A stretch of DNA of 37,910 nucleotides from an uncultured Tropicimonas sp. (GCA_947495685.1 CANLZY010000041.1:1-37910); one strand, 5' to 3'. Shown: positions 1-8,465, numbered from the stretch's first letter. Made by a program: numbers and translations. The notes: a model not told the origin generated them from the sequence alone.

Positions 1-106
1 TTGGCATACCTGTCACTGAGGCCGAAGCATAAATCCGTCCGGGAAAGGGGAAATGCGACCGTCAGACGATTTGTGCAGCAAAGCCAATCAACGGGCCGCT
101 GGTTCG

Positions 107-136
107 CTCGGGCAATTCATGCAAACCTTGCCCGAG
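107..136 (+). terminator. Stem-loop upstream of the YihY gene, possible terminator
   Basis: A perfect 9-bp inverted repeat (CTCGGGCAA at 107-115, TTGCCCGAG at 128-136) encloses a 12-nt loop and is followed by a short pyrimidine stretch (gtcttt). It could end transcription of a gene lying left of the window. The rest of 1-224 holds only a short Arg-rich reading frame that resembles no protein I know, so I see no gene there. Confidence 0.35.
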
Positions 137-224
137 GTCTTTCCCGCCCCCCTCGAACGGCGAGCAGACAGACGACGCCAACACACCCATCGTCAACAAT
201 AACGGACAGGTAGGAGCAAGCACG

Positions 225-1079
225 ATGGGTCAAAAAGGAACTCCGCTTTCAGCCGTTCCATCCGTGCTCTGGAGTGCATGGCAACGGTTCGACACAGACA
301 ACGGCTGGGCGAAGGCCAGCCACGTTGCCATGTCCATGATGCTGGCGCTCTTTCCCTTTTGCATCTTCACGCTCTCGCTCGCCGGCCAACTGAGTTCCGA
401 CCTGGATATCGACGGCGTTGTGGAGTTCGTCTACGGCTCCTGGCCCGATCAGATTGCCGAGCCGATCACACGGGAGGTTCGGGCGGTCCTGGAACAGAGC
501 GGCACCGGGACAACCGCATTTGGCGCGATTCTGGCCATTTTCTTTGCCTCCAACGGAGTCGATGCCGTGAGAGCGGTCATCACGGATGCCTTCCTGGACG
601 AGGATCCGCGCCCCGTATGGCGTCAACGGGCGATGTGCGTCCTGTTCGTCGTCGCGGGATCGCTTCTACTGGCGATTGCGAGCGCAATCGTGATCGGACT
701 GCCCTTCGGCGCCAACGCCATGAGCCCGACATCCTGGGGGGGTATGATCAGCAATCGCCTGGATGACGCGCTGCACATCGTCGTCCCCCTGGTGCTGCTC
801 TTCGTTGGGGTCTTTGCCTGCCACGCGTGGTTGCCCGGCGTACACCACCCGGCCCGGGACGTTCTGCCCGGGGTCGTTCTTACAATCGTCCTCTGGGTGC
901 TGGCGGGGTATGGGTTTTCGTTCTACTTCAGCAACTTCAGTTCCTACAGCCTGACCTATGCCGGTCTGTCCGGCGTGATGGCCGCGCTGGTGTTTCTGTA
1001 CCTGATGGCGGCGATCTTCGTATTCTGCGCCGAGGTCAACGGACGCTTTCGGGCGATGTCGCGCGGCTCCGACGATTAG
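225..1079 (+). CDS. YihY/virulence factor BrkB family inner-membrane protein
   Basis: This 284-residue polytopic protein matches the YihY/BrkB family, whose molecular function is not settled. The N-terminal stretch (W-x-R-F-x-x-D-N-G-W then a hydrophobic segment ALFPFCIFTLSLAG at about 40-53) is the typical family opening. Further membrane segments lie near residues 98-112, 135-160, 185-205, 220-240 and 248-268, including a late GVMAALVFLYL segment followed by A-x-x-F-x-x-A-E-V-N, the usual family ending before a short cytosolic tail. The ATG at 225 has a purine-rich GTAGGAGC upstream. The length is normal. It converges with the AraC-type gene, leaving only about 30 bp between the two stops. 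I am confident of the family; the role in envelope integrity is inferred from its neighbours. Confidence 0.88.
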   Translation: MGQKGTPLSAVPSVLWSAWQRFDTDNGWAKASHVAMSMMLALFPFCIFTLSLAGQLSSDLDIDGVVEFVYGSWPDQIAEPITREVRAVLEQSGTGTTAFGAILAIFFASNGVDAVRAVITDAFLDEDPRPVWRQRAMCVLFVVAGSLLLAIASAIVIGLPFGANAMSPTSWGGMISNRLDDALHIVVPLVLLFVGVFACHAWLPGVHHPARDVLPGVVLTIVLWVLAGYGFSFYFSNFSSYSLTYAGLSGVMAALVFLYLMAAIFVFCAEVNGRFRAMSRGSDD

Positions 1080-1108
1080 ACCGAGCGACGTAAGAAGCTG
1101 ACCAGCCC

Positions 1109-2164
1109 CTAATTCCGCCCTGAATGTCCTCGGGAGCCAAACTCGCTTGGCGACGCCCCCTCCCATCGCGAAAACGCCTCGGTGAAAGACTGGTACTGCG
1201 CATATCCCAACAAGTGGGCGGTCTCTGACACAGAACGTCCGGCTTGAAGTTCTTTCTTCGCCAGCCGGTGCCGCGCACCGTCCCGAACCGCGGCGAATGA
1301 GGTTCCGCCCTTCTGCAGGTCGTGCTGGATCGTCCGTGTCGGCGTTGCGAGGATGTCGGCTATCTTCTTCAAGGACAGCGGCGCGTGCATTTCCCGCAAG
1401 GCTGCCTTTTGGAGTTGCAAGGTGAGGGCCGAGATCGAAGGGGTTTCTGCCTCTTCATCCTCCAGGGATTTCATCGCACTTGAGATAGTGGCGGACAGGC
1501 CCGGGTCGCTGTGACGGAGCCGCTGGCGAAGCAGGAATGAATCGAATTCGATCGTTCCCCGTGACGCCTTCGAGACCCTCTCGGCCCATGGAATGTACGA
1601 ATGAAAACCCGGCTGGCACCTTGGAAACCGAACAAAGATGTTGGCGTCCCGATAGTGCTTCACCTGGCATATCAAGTTGAGAAACAGCGATATCGAGTAC
1701 TGGACGTCCAGTGCGGCTTCGGCGCTCTCTCCGAAATTGTGGATGTACTCTATTCGGAAACGATCCATCCGAAGGCCGAACCTGATCGTCGTCTCGCTCT
1801 GGTAATAGGAGATACCCTCTCTCGCGGACACCAGTGCGTCCCACAAGGTTTCGGCGTGGATGATGCCTTGTCCCAACAGGCCTATCTGACCGAAATCCTG
1901 TGAAAGGGCGGCGCGTATTGCGAAACCGGGATCCGATACGCCAGCTTCGAGACGCGCCAGCCCCTCGAGATAGGGATCGGCGCCAACCTGACCTTCCCCC
2001 ATGGAACCGACAAACGCCTCGTCCAACCTTGCGAAAATCTGCGCTGTCTTCTCGGGGCGCTCGCGTTCGAAATGCGCCATGGGGCCAAACAGAGCACTGG
2101 CCCGGATCGTCTTGCCGTCTGCGTCCGGCGATGTTTTTTCGGCCACTTGCGCGTTCTCCGACAT
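1109..2164 (-). CDS. AraC-family transcriptional regulator
   Basis: This 351-residue protein has an N-terminal arabinose-binding-like effector region of the type found in OruR/ArgR-like AraC regulators (about residues 20-210) and a C-terminal double helix-turn-helix. The first HTH is near residues 262-285 (PLSLKKIADILATPTRTIQH). The second lies around 312-335, with the usual SVSETAHLLGY..QSFTEAFSRWEG..PSEF ending. It is transcribed away from the sulfatase at 2253, with 88 bp between the two start codons. That arrangement suggests it controls the sulfatase and perhaps the block behind it; this is inference. No ligand can be deduced. Confidence 0.88.
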   Translation of the reverse strand: MSENAQVAEKTSPDADGKTIRASALFGPMAHFERERPEKTAQIFARLDEAFVGSMGEGQVGADPYLEGLARLEAGVSDPGFAIRAALSQDFGQIGLLGQGIIHAETLWDALVSAREGISYYQSETTIRFGLRMDRFRIEYIHNFGESAEAALDVQYSISLFLNLICQVKHYRDANIFVRFPRCQPGFHSYIPWAERVSKASRGTIEFDSFLLRQRLRHSDPGLSATISSAMKSLEDEEAETPSISALTLQLQKAALREMHAPLSLKKIADILATPTRTIQHDLQKGGTSFAAVRDGARHRLAKKELQAGRSVSETAHLLGYAQYQSFTEAFSRWEGASPSEFGSRGHSGRN

Positions 2165-2252
2165 AGCTCACTGCTGCCTTGTATACGCTCGTTCCAATCA
2201 GAGTGGACCATAGAAAGTACCACCGTACGCCGAAAACGATCTTCAGGGAGCT
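2165..2252. promoter_or_regulatory. Divergent intergenic region between the AraC regulator and the sulfatase
   Basis: The 88 bp between the two divergent start codons must hold both promoters. A ribosome binding site (AGGGAG near 2246) precedes the sulfatase ATG. I do not see an unambiguous -35/-10 pair or a clear AraC operator, so this is assigned by position only. Confidence 0.4.
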
Positions 2253-3848
2253 ATGAACATGCGAAATCTCATTGGAAGCCGGAGCGTCTGGATGGCGACG
2301 CTCTCGGTCGCCGGAAGTGTCTTTTTAGCGGGTCACGCCTTCGCCCAGGACAAGCCAAATGTTCTCGTCATCTGGGGCGATGACATCGGCGTTCACAACA
2401 TCAGCGCCTACAACCATGGTATCATGGGGTACAAGACCCCGAACATCGATCGAATTGCCCGTGAAGGGGCGCTGTTCACCGACGCCTACGGGCAACAATC
2501 CTGCACGGCGGGTCGCGCGGCGTTCATGCTGGGCCAGCACCCGTTCCGCACCGGGCTCCTGACCATCGGCATGCCCGGCTCGGAACATGGCATTCCCGAC
2601 TGGACACCAACGATTGCCGACATTCTGAAAGAGCACGGCTACATGACCGCGCAGCACGGCAAGAACCATTTTGGCGACCAGGACCATCACTTGCCCACCA
2701 ACCACGGCTTCGACGAATTCTTTGGTAACCTCTACCATCTCAACGCCGAGGAAGAGCCCGAGAGCTACTACTATCCCAAGGATCCCGAGTTTCGGGCCCA
2801 GTTCGGGCCCCGTGGTGTGATCAAATCCTCGGCGGATGGAACCGTGCAGGACACCGGTCCAATGACCAAGAAGCGTATGGAGACTGCCGATGACGAGTTT
2901 CTCGCAGCCTCCGTGGATTTCATCAAGCGCGCACACGAGCAGGAAAAACCCTTCTTTCTCTGGCATAACTCGACACGCATGCATGTCTGGACGCACCTGA
3001 AGCCGGAAAGCGTCGGTCGCACGGGAATCGGCCTCTATCCGGATGGCATGGTCGAACATGACGATCAGGTTGGCGTGCTGCTGGACTTGCTCGACGAGTT
3101 GGAAATCGCGGACAACACGATAGTGATGTACTCGACCGACAACGGGGCCGAGACCATTTCCTGGCCCGATGGCGGAACGACGCCCTTCCACGGGGAAAAG
3201 GGCACCACCTGGGAGGGTGGATTCCGGGTTCCCCTGATCGTCAAGTGGCCCGGGCTGATCGAGCCCGGTGAGAAGTTCAACGAGATCGTCAGCCACGAGG
3301 ACTGGATGCCGACCTTTGCCGCCGCTGTGGGCGATACTGCGCTCGTCGAAGACCTCAAGGCCGGCAAGTCCTATAATGGCAAGGAATTCCGGGTTCACCT
3401 CGATGGGCACGACCTGAGCGATTATCTGTCCGGGACGACCGAAGACGGTCCGCGTGACACGATTTTCTACTTCGATCAGGGCGCAAACCTGAACGCTGTC
3501 CGAGTGCAGGATTTCAAGGCCCATTTTGCCACCCTCGAAGGCGGCATCAACACCGCAATTCGGCAGGCGCCTGCATGGCCGCTGGTGGTGAATCTGAAAG
3601 CCGATCCCTACGAGAAGGCCGCCTTGGAATCCGAGATGTATCTGCGTTGGTATGCCGAGAACACAATGTGGACGTTCGTCCCCATCCAGACCAAGATCAA
3701 GGAGTTCCTGACCTCTCTTCCGGACTATCCTTTCCAGCAGGGATCGAGCCTGTCCGTCGCGGGGATCAACTACGACTTCCTGAACCGGCAGAACGCGATT
3801 CAACGTCTCAATGAACTTGAGACCATCATGCCCGGCAACCGGCAGTGA
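2253..3848 (+). CDS. Periplasmic arylsulfatase-family hydrolase
   Basis: This 531-residue exported sulfatase begins with a signal peptide (residues 1-31, cleavage expected after GHAFA). The mature protein opens with PNVLVIWGDDIG, in which D43-D44 are the expected metal ligands. The formylglycine signature is C84-T-A-G-R88, so Cys84 should be converted to formylglycine, which is the family's catalytic residue. Later landmarks are STDNGAE, the second metal-site Asp/Asn, and GEKGTTWEGGFRVPLIVKWPG, the conserved Lys/Gly region. The family hydrolyses sulfate esters; the substrate here cannot be read from sequence. No formylglycine-generating enzyme is in the window. The gene lies divergent from the AraC regulator. 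Its length is normal and it looks intact. Confidence 0.9.
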   Translation: MNMRNLIGSRSVWMATLSVAGSVFLAGHAFAQDKPNVLVIWGDDIGVHNISAYNHGIMGYKTPNIDRIAREGALFTDAYGQQSCTAGRAAFMLGQHPFRTGLLTIGMPGSEHGIPDWTPTIADILKEHGYMTAQHGKNHFGDQDHHLPTNHGFDEFFGNLYHLNAEEEPESYYYPKDPEFRAQFGPRGVIKSSADGTVQDTGPMTKKRMETADDEFLAASVDFIKRAHEQEKPFFLWHNSTRMHVWTHLKPESVGRTGIGLYPDGMVEHDDQVGVLLDLLDELEIADNTIVMYSTDNGAETISWPDGGTTPFHGEKGTTWEGGFRVPLIVKWPGLIEPGEKFNEIVSHEDWMPTFAAAVGDTALVEDLKAGKSYNGKEFRVHLDGHDLSDYLSGTTEDGPRDTIFYFDQGANLNAVRVQDFKAHFATLEGGINTAIRQAPAWPLVVNLKADPYEKAALESEMYLRWYAENTMWTFVPIQTKIKEFLTSLPDYPFQQGSSLSVAGINYDFLNRQNAIQRLNELETIMPGNRQ

Positions 3849-4131
3849 AACGTAGGTCTGTCGAACGGATCTGCCTTCCATGTGCTCATTTCCCGAACGA
3901 CAGACTGCCCCACACCGGAGCGCCTCGACCCTGAACCCGGTGCCTTGCGACCCTCCGAGCGTTTCCGCCATCACAGAAAGTGGCCGCTGTCTCGATTGAC
4001 CGGGGAATGGGTTTCATGACGAGGCCGAACGGACGCCCACAACGGGCATACACGCCAAAAACAGCATGCGGCAAACGTGCAGGAACACGTTGTGCCAGCA
4101 ATTGAACCAACCAGGATAAAGGAAACCACCA
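3849..4131. other. Intergenic region, 283 bp, no gene seen
   Basis: No convincing reading frame, tRNA or strong hairpin is visible. A ribosome binding site (AAAGGA near 4118) just before 4132 serves the first DUF1269 gene, so the promoter of the DUF1269 block probably lies in this gap. Confidence 0.4.
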
Positions 4132-4638
4132 ATGAGCGATCTCGTAATCGTTGTCTTTGAAGGCCGTCATACGGCAGACGAAGCGCTTCTGCGTTTGCAG
4201 AAAATGAGCATGGATTGGGAAGTCGACCTTGATGAAGTGGTCGTCATGACCCGCGACACGGGCGGCGTTCTGCGGACCCGGAATTCCGACACGTTGACCG
4301 CAACGGGCTTTCTGGGCGGCACATCGCTCGGGGCCATGACCGGGGCGCTGCTCGGGGCCATGGCCGGAAACCCGGCCGCAGGATTCCTGGCAGGTTCCGC
4401 GGTTGGCGCCAGTTCGGGAACGCTGGCCGGGATGTTGGACCAGGCCGACGAGGAAGACGCGCTGGCGGCCCGCGTCGGCGCCAAGATGAAGCCCGACTCG
4501 TCGGCGCTGGCCATGATTGGCTGGACCAACCGCCCGACCAAGGTTCTGGGCGAACTCGACGATTTCAAGGGTGAGGTCATCGAGACATCCCTGTCTGTCA
4601 GCGACGAAAAGGAACTGCGCGCCGCTCTGGCGGACTGA
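4132..4638 (+). CDS. DUF1269-family glycine-rich membrane protein (copy 1)
   Basis: This 168-residue protein has the DUF1269 architecture. An N-terminal beta/alpha segment (VIVVFEGRHTADEALLRL) is followed by a charged stretch ending in a Gly/Ala-rich hydrophobic hairpin (about residues 58-105, with repeated GAMTGALLGAMAG-type spacing, a glycine zipper), and then a C-terminal alpha/beta half ending VIETSLSVSDEKELRAAL. The family is uncharacterised; a membrane-inserted glycine zipper is the feature seen. It is the first of three DUF1269 genes in 4.3 kb. A ribosome binding site AAAGGA precedes the ATG. It is followed by a strong stem-loop (4656-4684) before the PRC-barrel gene. Confidence 0.85.
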   Translation: MSDLVIVVFEGRHTADEALLRLQKMSMDWEVDLDEVVVMTRDTGGVLRTRNSDTLTATGFLGGTSLGAMTGALLGAMAGNPAAGFLAGSAVGASSGTLAGMLDQADEEDALAARVGAKMKPDSSALAMIGWTNRPTKVLGELDDFKGEVIETSLSVSDEKELRAALAD

Positions 4639-4655
4639 TCCAGGACCGTCAATCC

Positions 4656-4684
4656 AAGGGCCTGCGGATCAACCGCAGGCTCTT
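4656..4684 (+). terminator. Stem-loop between DUF1269 copy 1 and the PRC-barrel gene
   Basis: The arms GCCTGCGG (4660-4667) and CCGCAGGC (4673-4680) pair perfectly across a 5-nt loop. The stem extends outward by AAGG/TCTT with one G-T wobble. There is no long T tract, so it may be an attenuating or mRNA-stabilising hairpin rather than a full terminator. Confidence 0.5.
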
Positions 4685-4716
4685 GAAATGCAATACAAAA
4701 TCCGGAGTGACCCCAA

Positions 4717-5121
4717 GTGAACATCCGAAGCCTGACGCTTGCCGCAATTCTCGGCGCAGTCACCCTGTCCAACCCGATGCCCGCCGCCGCCCAGCACAAG
4801 GCCGGCGGCATCATCGTGGATTACAAGAATATCGATGTCGCGCTGGTCGCCAATGGCTGGAGTGTCGTCGAGCTCCTGCGTGGCAACGTTTACAACGAGC
4901 TCGACGAATTCGTCGGCTATGTGCATGACGCAATCGTCACGCCGGATGGAGAGACGACCTTTGTCATCGTAAACGTCGCTGGATTTCTGAACATCGGCGA
5001 AAAGCTGGTGGCGGTTCCCAGCATCGGATTTGACGTCAAGGAAAACGGGGACCTGCTGCTGCCGAACGCCAGCAAGGACGCGCTGAAGGCGCTCCCCTCT
5101 TTCTATTACGCAAGAAACTGA
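4717..5121 (+). CDS. Secreted PRC-barrel domain protein
   Basis: This 134-residue protein starts at a GTG and has a clear signal peptide (residues 1-25, ending PAAAQ). The mature part resembles a single PRC-barrel: residues 45-100 contain NVYNELDEFVGYVHDAIVTP, a beta strand TTFVIVNVAGFLNIGEKLVAVP, and a closing strand. PRC-barrel domains are small beta-barrels, best known from the photosynthetic reaction centre H subunit and RimM, and are frequent in exported stress proteins of alphaproteobacteria. The gene lies between two DUF1269 genes on the same strand, 33 bp before the second, so co-expression is likely. Its function is unknown. Confidence 0.78.
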   Translation: MNIRSLTLAAILGAVTLSNPMPAAAQHKAGGIIVDYKNIDVALVANGWSVVELLRGNVYNELDEFVGYVHDAIVTPDGETTFVIVNVAGFLNIGEKLVAVPSIGFDVKENGDLLLPNASKDALKALPSFYYARN

Positions 5122-5154
5122 TCCCGACGACAGCTCCTGGAAAGGAACGCCAAG

Positions 5155-5661
5155 ATGCAACTTGTTGCAATCATGATGAAAGATATCGAAACCGCGCGAA
5201 ACGCCCGGGCGGAATGCGCGGCGATGGCCCGTGATCACCTGCTGACACTGGAAGATGCGGTGGTGGTCTACAAGGAAGACGGCGACGTCAAACTTGATCA
5301 GGCGGTGAACCTGACCGCGGCGGGCGCAATGGGCGGGGCCTGGTGGGGCGTTCTGATTGGTGCCGTCGCCGGCATTGTCACCGGCGGCGCGGGATTTGCC
5401 CTTGCCGGTCTGGCTGGCGGTGCGGCCGGGGGCGCATTGAGCGGCTGGATGAGTGATGCGGGCATCTCCGACGAGATGATGAAGGAGACCGCCGCAGCGC
5501 TCGAAGAGAACAAGCCGATCCTGTTCATTGCCGGTCGGACCGGTGCGCCGGACAAGGTTCTGGAGCGTCTGAAACCCTTTGGCGGCTCGGTGGTCACATC
5601 CAACCTGACCGAGGACGCCGACAAGCGGATCAATGAGATCCTGTCGGCTGAATCTGCCTGA
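5155..5661 (+). CDS. DUF1269-family glycine-rich membrane protein (copy 2)
   Basis: This 168-residue protein has the same length and layout as copy 1: an N-terminal MQLVAIMMKDIETARNARAE segment, a central Gly/Ala-rich membrane hairpin (about residues 58-98, WWGVLIGAVAGIVTGGAGFA then LAGGAAGGALSGWM), and a C-terminal half FIAGRTGAPDKVLERLKPFGG. The core parallels copy 1's MIGWTNRPTKVLGELDDFKG, which supports paralogy. A ribosome binding site AAAGGA lies before the ATG. Its function is unknown in the family. It is followed by the exported phosphatase. Confidence 0.85.
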   Translation: MQLVAIMMKDIETARNARAECAAMARDHLLTLEDAVVVYKEDGDVKLDQAVNLTAAGAMGGAWWGVLIGAVAGIVTGGAGFALAGLAGGAAGGALSGWMSDAGISDEMMKETAAALEENKPILFIAGRTGAPDKVLERLKPFGGSVVTSNLTEDADKRINEILSAESA

Positions 5662-5734
5662 CACTGCAACAGAACGTGAGCGTGCGCACTGCGCGTTCAC
5701 GCCTCTCCCCACAGAAAGGCCCTCAGGTCTCGAC

Positions 5735-7441
5735 ATGACTCAAACCCTCTCTCGAACCGCCCGCTTGGGCACATTTGCAGCCATTGCCGCCGGTCTCGTC
5801 GCGTCCGCATCTCCGGCATTCGCCGATGGACCGCCGCGCCTTGTGCTTCAAATCACCGTCGACCAGCTGCGCGCCGACCTGATCGACCGTTACTCGGCTG
5901 GAATCGGTGACACGGGGTTCAAGTGGCTTCAGGAAAACGGACTGGTCTTCGAGAGCGCCCATCACGGACATGCGAATACCGAGACCATTGTCGGCCACAC
6001 GACGCTCGCGACAGGGGCGCCTCCATCCGTTCACGGAATGGTCGCCAACCTCTGGTTCGACCGCAAGACCGGTACCCAGACCTACAACGTTCAGGACGTC
6101 GACTACCCGCTTGTCGGGGCTGCCGGTATCGACGCGTCGACCGAGATTGACCCCACCCAAAGGGCGGCGACGACCGACGGACGGTCCCCGCGCAACATCG
6201 CGACAACCACCGTGTCGGACGAGATCGCCAAGCATTTCGGGCCACAGTCGCGCATCTTCGGCGTCTCGGTGAAGGATCGCGGGGCGATCGCCATGGCTGG
6301 GCATGCCGGGCAAGCCTACTGGTTTTCCAAGGCGGAAGGTCGCTTTGTGACCTCGACTTTCTACCGACAGGACTACCCCGTCTGGGTCGATCAATGGACT
6401 GCAAAGGACCGCGTCGGAAGCTACGCCAACCGGGATTGGACGTTGTCGGGCGCGCCGGAGCAGTACCTGTTTGCAGATCGGGACGACCAACCCTGGGAGA
6501 CCAGCCTGCCCGGATTCGGCAACGTCTTCCCGCACAATTGGGGCGCCCGCGACAGCAAGTATTTCACCACCTTCCTGACGCTCAGCCCGGCGGGCGACGA
6601 GATCACGGTCGATTTCGCCAAGGACCTGATTGCCGGAGAAGACCTTGGGGCGGATGACGTGCCCGACTATCTCTCGGTGAGCCTCTCCTCGACAGACTAT
6701 GTTGGCCATATCTTCGGGCCGTCGAGCCTTGAGGCGGAGGACAATTTCAAGCGGCTGGACAGGAGCCTGGGCGATCTGCTGAGCTATGTGGACGCCACTG
6801 TCGGCCTGGAGAACACGCTTGTCGTCCTGTCCGCGGATCATGGCGCGCCGGAGCATCCCGACTATCTCAAGACGCTGGGCATCGAGGCGGGTCTGTTCGA
6901 CTTCGACCGCGTGGACACTGAGCCCGGCTTCGTCCGCCTGCAGGCCGATTTCGGCGCCTCACAGGAGCTGATCCGGAACTTCTCCAACCCCTACCTGTAT
7001 CTGGACCGCGACGTGATTGCCGCGCGCAATCTCGACCAGGCAGAGGTCGAGGCCACCGTCGCGGAAGAACTCCGGAAACTGCCCGGAATTGCCTTTGCGG
7101 TCAGCAGCACGGCCCTGCGCCGTGGAGCGTTCCCGTCCACGCGGATCAGCGACGCCGTTCTGGCCAATTTCCATCCCGACCGCTCGGGCGACATCTACAT
7201 CGTCTTCGAACCGCACTGGTTCGTGGCCGATTTTGACGGTTTGACCGTGGCATCGGCCCACGGTTCGCCTTGGGTCTATGACACCCATGTCCCGGTGATG
7301 TTTGCCGGTCCCGGTGTGCCGCAGGGGCGAGTACTCCGAACCATCGGAACCATCGACGTCGCGCCAACAATCGCCGCCTATCTCGGGGCCGGCCAGCCCT
7401 CTGGCGCCACCGGCGTGCCGCTTATCGAAGTGTTCGAGTAG
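5735..7441 (+). CDS. Exported alkaline phosphatase-superfamily phosphatase (PafA-like)
   Basis: I place the start at the ATG at 5735 because it is followed by a good signal peptide (MTQTLSRTARLGTF...ASPAFA). The longer frame from 5633 would overlap the previous gene and add an unlikely leader. The mature enzyme, about 540 residues, has the alkaline phosphatase/type I phosphodiesterase layout. Its landmarks are ITVDQLRADL (first metal Asp), NTETIVGHTTLATG (nucleophile Thr region), SSTDYVGHIFGP (Asp/His ligands), VLSADHGAPEHP (Asp-His ligands) and SAHGSPWVYDTHVPVMF (last His). This is the pattern of calcium- or phosphate-independent periplasmic phosphatases such as PafA. The natural substrate is not determined. 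It is flanked by DUF1269 genes on the same strand. Confidence 0.85.
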   Translation: MTQTLSRTARLGTFAAIAAGLVASASPAFADGPPRLVLQITVDQLRADLIDRYSAGIGDTGFKWLQENGLVFESAHHGHANTETIVGHTTLATGAPPSVHGMVANLWFDRKTGTQTYNVQDVDYPLVGAAGIDASTEIDPTQRAATTDGRSPRNIATTTVSDEIAKHFGPQSRIFGVSVKDRGAIAMAGHAGQAYWFSKAEGRFVTSTFYRQDYPVWVDQWTAKDRVGSYANRDWTLSGAPEQYLFADRDDQPWETSLPGFGNVFPHNWGARDSKYFTTFLTLSPAGDEITVDFAKDLIAGEDLGADDVPDYLSVSLSSTDYVGHIFGPSSLEAEDNFKRLDRSLGDLLSYVDATVGLENTLVVLSADHGAPEHPDYLKTLGIEAGLFDFDRVDTEPGFVRLQADFGASQELIRNFSNPYLYLDRDVIAARNLDQAEVEATVAEELRKLPGIAFAVSSTALRRGAFPSTRISDAVLANFHPDRSGDIYIVFEPHWFVADFDGLTVASAHGSPWVYDTHVPVMFAGPGVPQGRVLRTIGTIDVAPTIAAYLGAGQPSGATGVPLIEVFE

Positions 7442-7455
7442 CCCGCGCGCGCCAA

Positions 7456-7483
7456 GTGTCCCCGCCGCAATCGGCAGGGACAC
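7456..7483 (+). terminator. Stem-loop after the phosphatase gene
   Basis: GTGTCCC (7456-7462) pairs with GGGACAC (7477-7483). An inner GCCG/CGGC stem follows across one C-A mismatch, with a CAAT loop. A run of six T residues lies about 18 nt downstream, so the match to an intrinsic terminator is partial. Confidence 0.5.
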
Positions 7484-7528
7484 ATCGCATCAAACAACTT
7501 TTTTGAGTGAACCTGACAGGAGAATAGC

Positions 7529-8386
7529 ATGGACAAGTTTGTAGCAATTGTCTGCGATGATGAGGCCACGGCCTACAAGGCGATGGAGGGGCTCAAGGAG
7601 CTTCATCGCAAGGGAGATCTGGTGGTTTATGCCCATGGCGTGATCAGCAAGGATTCCGATGGCGTTGTTTCGCTGAAAAAGTCCGAGGACGAGGGGCCAA
7701 TTGGCACCGCCTTTGGCTTGCTGATGGGGGCCATGGTCGGCGTGCTGGCGGGGCCGGCCGCTGTTGCCGCAGGTGCCGCCGTTGCCGGTTCGGCGGCGGC
7801 TGCCACGGCCGCGACCACCGGAATGGCCGTGGGCTCGATGTCCGGCGGTCTGATGGGGATGTATCGCGACCTTTGGGTGTCGGGCATTGACCAGGGCGCC
7901 GTCGAGATGGTCTCGACCGAACTCGCTCCGGGCAAAAGCTGCCTTGTGGCGTCGATCGACGAGGTCTGGACGACACCGCTCGACATGAAGGCCAAGGCGT
8001 TGGGCGGAACGCTCTATCGCAAGCCGCGCATCGACGTCGAGGACCAGCAGATCGCGGCCGAGATGGACGAGCTGAACCGGGAGCTGGACGAACTCGATGC
8101 CGAGTTCGAGGCGTCTACGGACGAGTTGGCGGACAGCATCAACGCCAAGATTGACAGCACCAAGGCCAAGATCAAGGATGCCAACGAGAAGCTCGACAAG
8201 CGGATGGACCAGCTTGATGCCGAGTTCGAAGCGCGGGTTGATGCGCTGGATTCGCAGATCGACACCGCCGTTGGAGAGGCAAAGGCCAAGTTCCAGAAGC
8301 GCAAGTCCGAGCTGACGGCCGACTACCACGAGCGCAAGGCCAAGCTGCAAAAGGCGTCGAGCCTTGCCGCTGACGCGCTCACGTAA
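7529..8386 (+). CDS. DUF1269-like membrane protein with a long C-terminal coiled coil (copy 3)
   Basis: This 285-residue protein has two parts. Residues 1-165 follow the DUF1269 layout of copies 1 and 2, with an N-terminal FVAIVCDDEATAYKAMEGLKE, a Gly/Ala-rich hairpin at about 60-115, and a C-terminal half ending LDMKAKALGGTLYR. Residues 170-275 are an uninterrupted charged helix rich in D, E, K and A with heptad spacing (blocks such as EMDELNRELDELDAEFEAS and KLDKRMDQLDAEFEAR), strongly suggesting a coiled coil. The extension makes it over 100 residues longer than its paralogues. A good ribosome binding site (AGGAGA) precedes the ATG. I infer a membrane anchor carrying an elongated oligomerising rod; the partner is unknown. 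Confidence 0.8.
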   Translation: MDKFVAIVCDDEATAYKAMEGLKELHRKGDLVVYAHGVISKDSDGVVSLKKSEDEGPIGTAFGLLMGAMVGVLAGPAAVAAGAAVAGSAAAATAATTGMAVGSMSGGLMGMYRDLWVSGIDQGAVEMVSTELAPGKSCLVASIDEVWTTPLDMKAKALGGTLYRKPRIDVEDQQIAAEMDELNRELDELDAEFEASTDELADSINAKIDSTKAKIKDANEKLDKRMDQLDAEFEARVDALDSQIDTAVGEAKAKFQKRKSELTADYHERKAKLQKASSLAADALT

Positions 8387-8392
8387 ATCGTA

Positions 8393-8419
8393 TTGCGCGG
8401 TCTGTTGAGGGCCGCGCAA
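8393..8419 (+). terminator. Stem-loop between DUF1269 copy 3 and the MscS gene
   Basis: TTGCGCGG (8393-8400) and CCGCGCAA (8412-8419) pair perfectly around an 11-nt loop, followed by CTCTTC. It resembles a weak intrinsic terminator. Confidence 0.5.
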
Positions 8420-8465
8420 CTCTTCACCGGACCGGGGGGCGAACCTGTCAGATCTTTTTGCAAGT

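Noticed and set aside
1-213. Short Arg-rich reading frame at the left edge
   Set aside because: No family resemblance, no ribosome binding site, and an internal hairpin that looks like a terminator.
5741-5775. CCCTCTCTCG...TTGGGCAC resembling the ends of the hairpin elements
   Set aside because: It encodes a normal signal peptide of the phosphatase with no sign of insertion.
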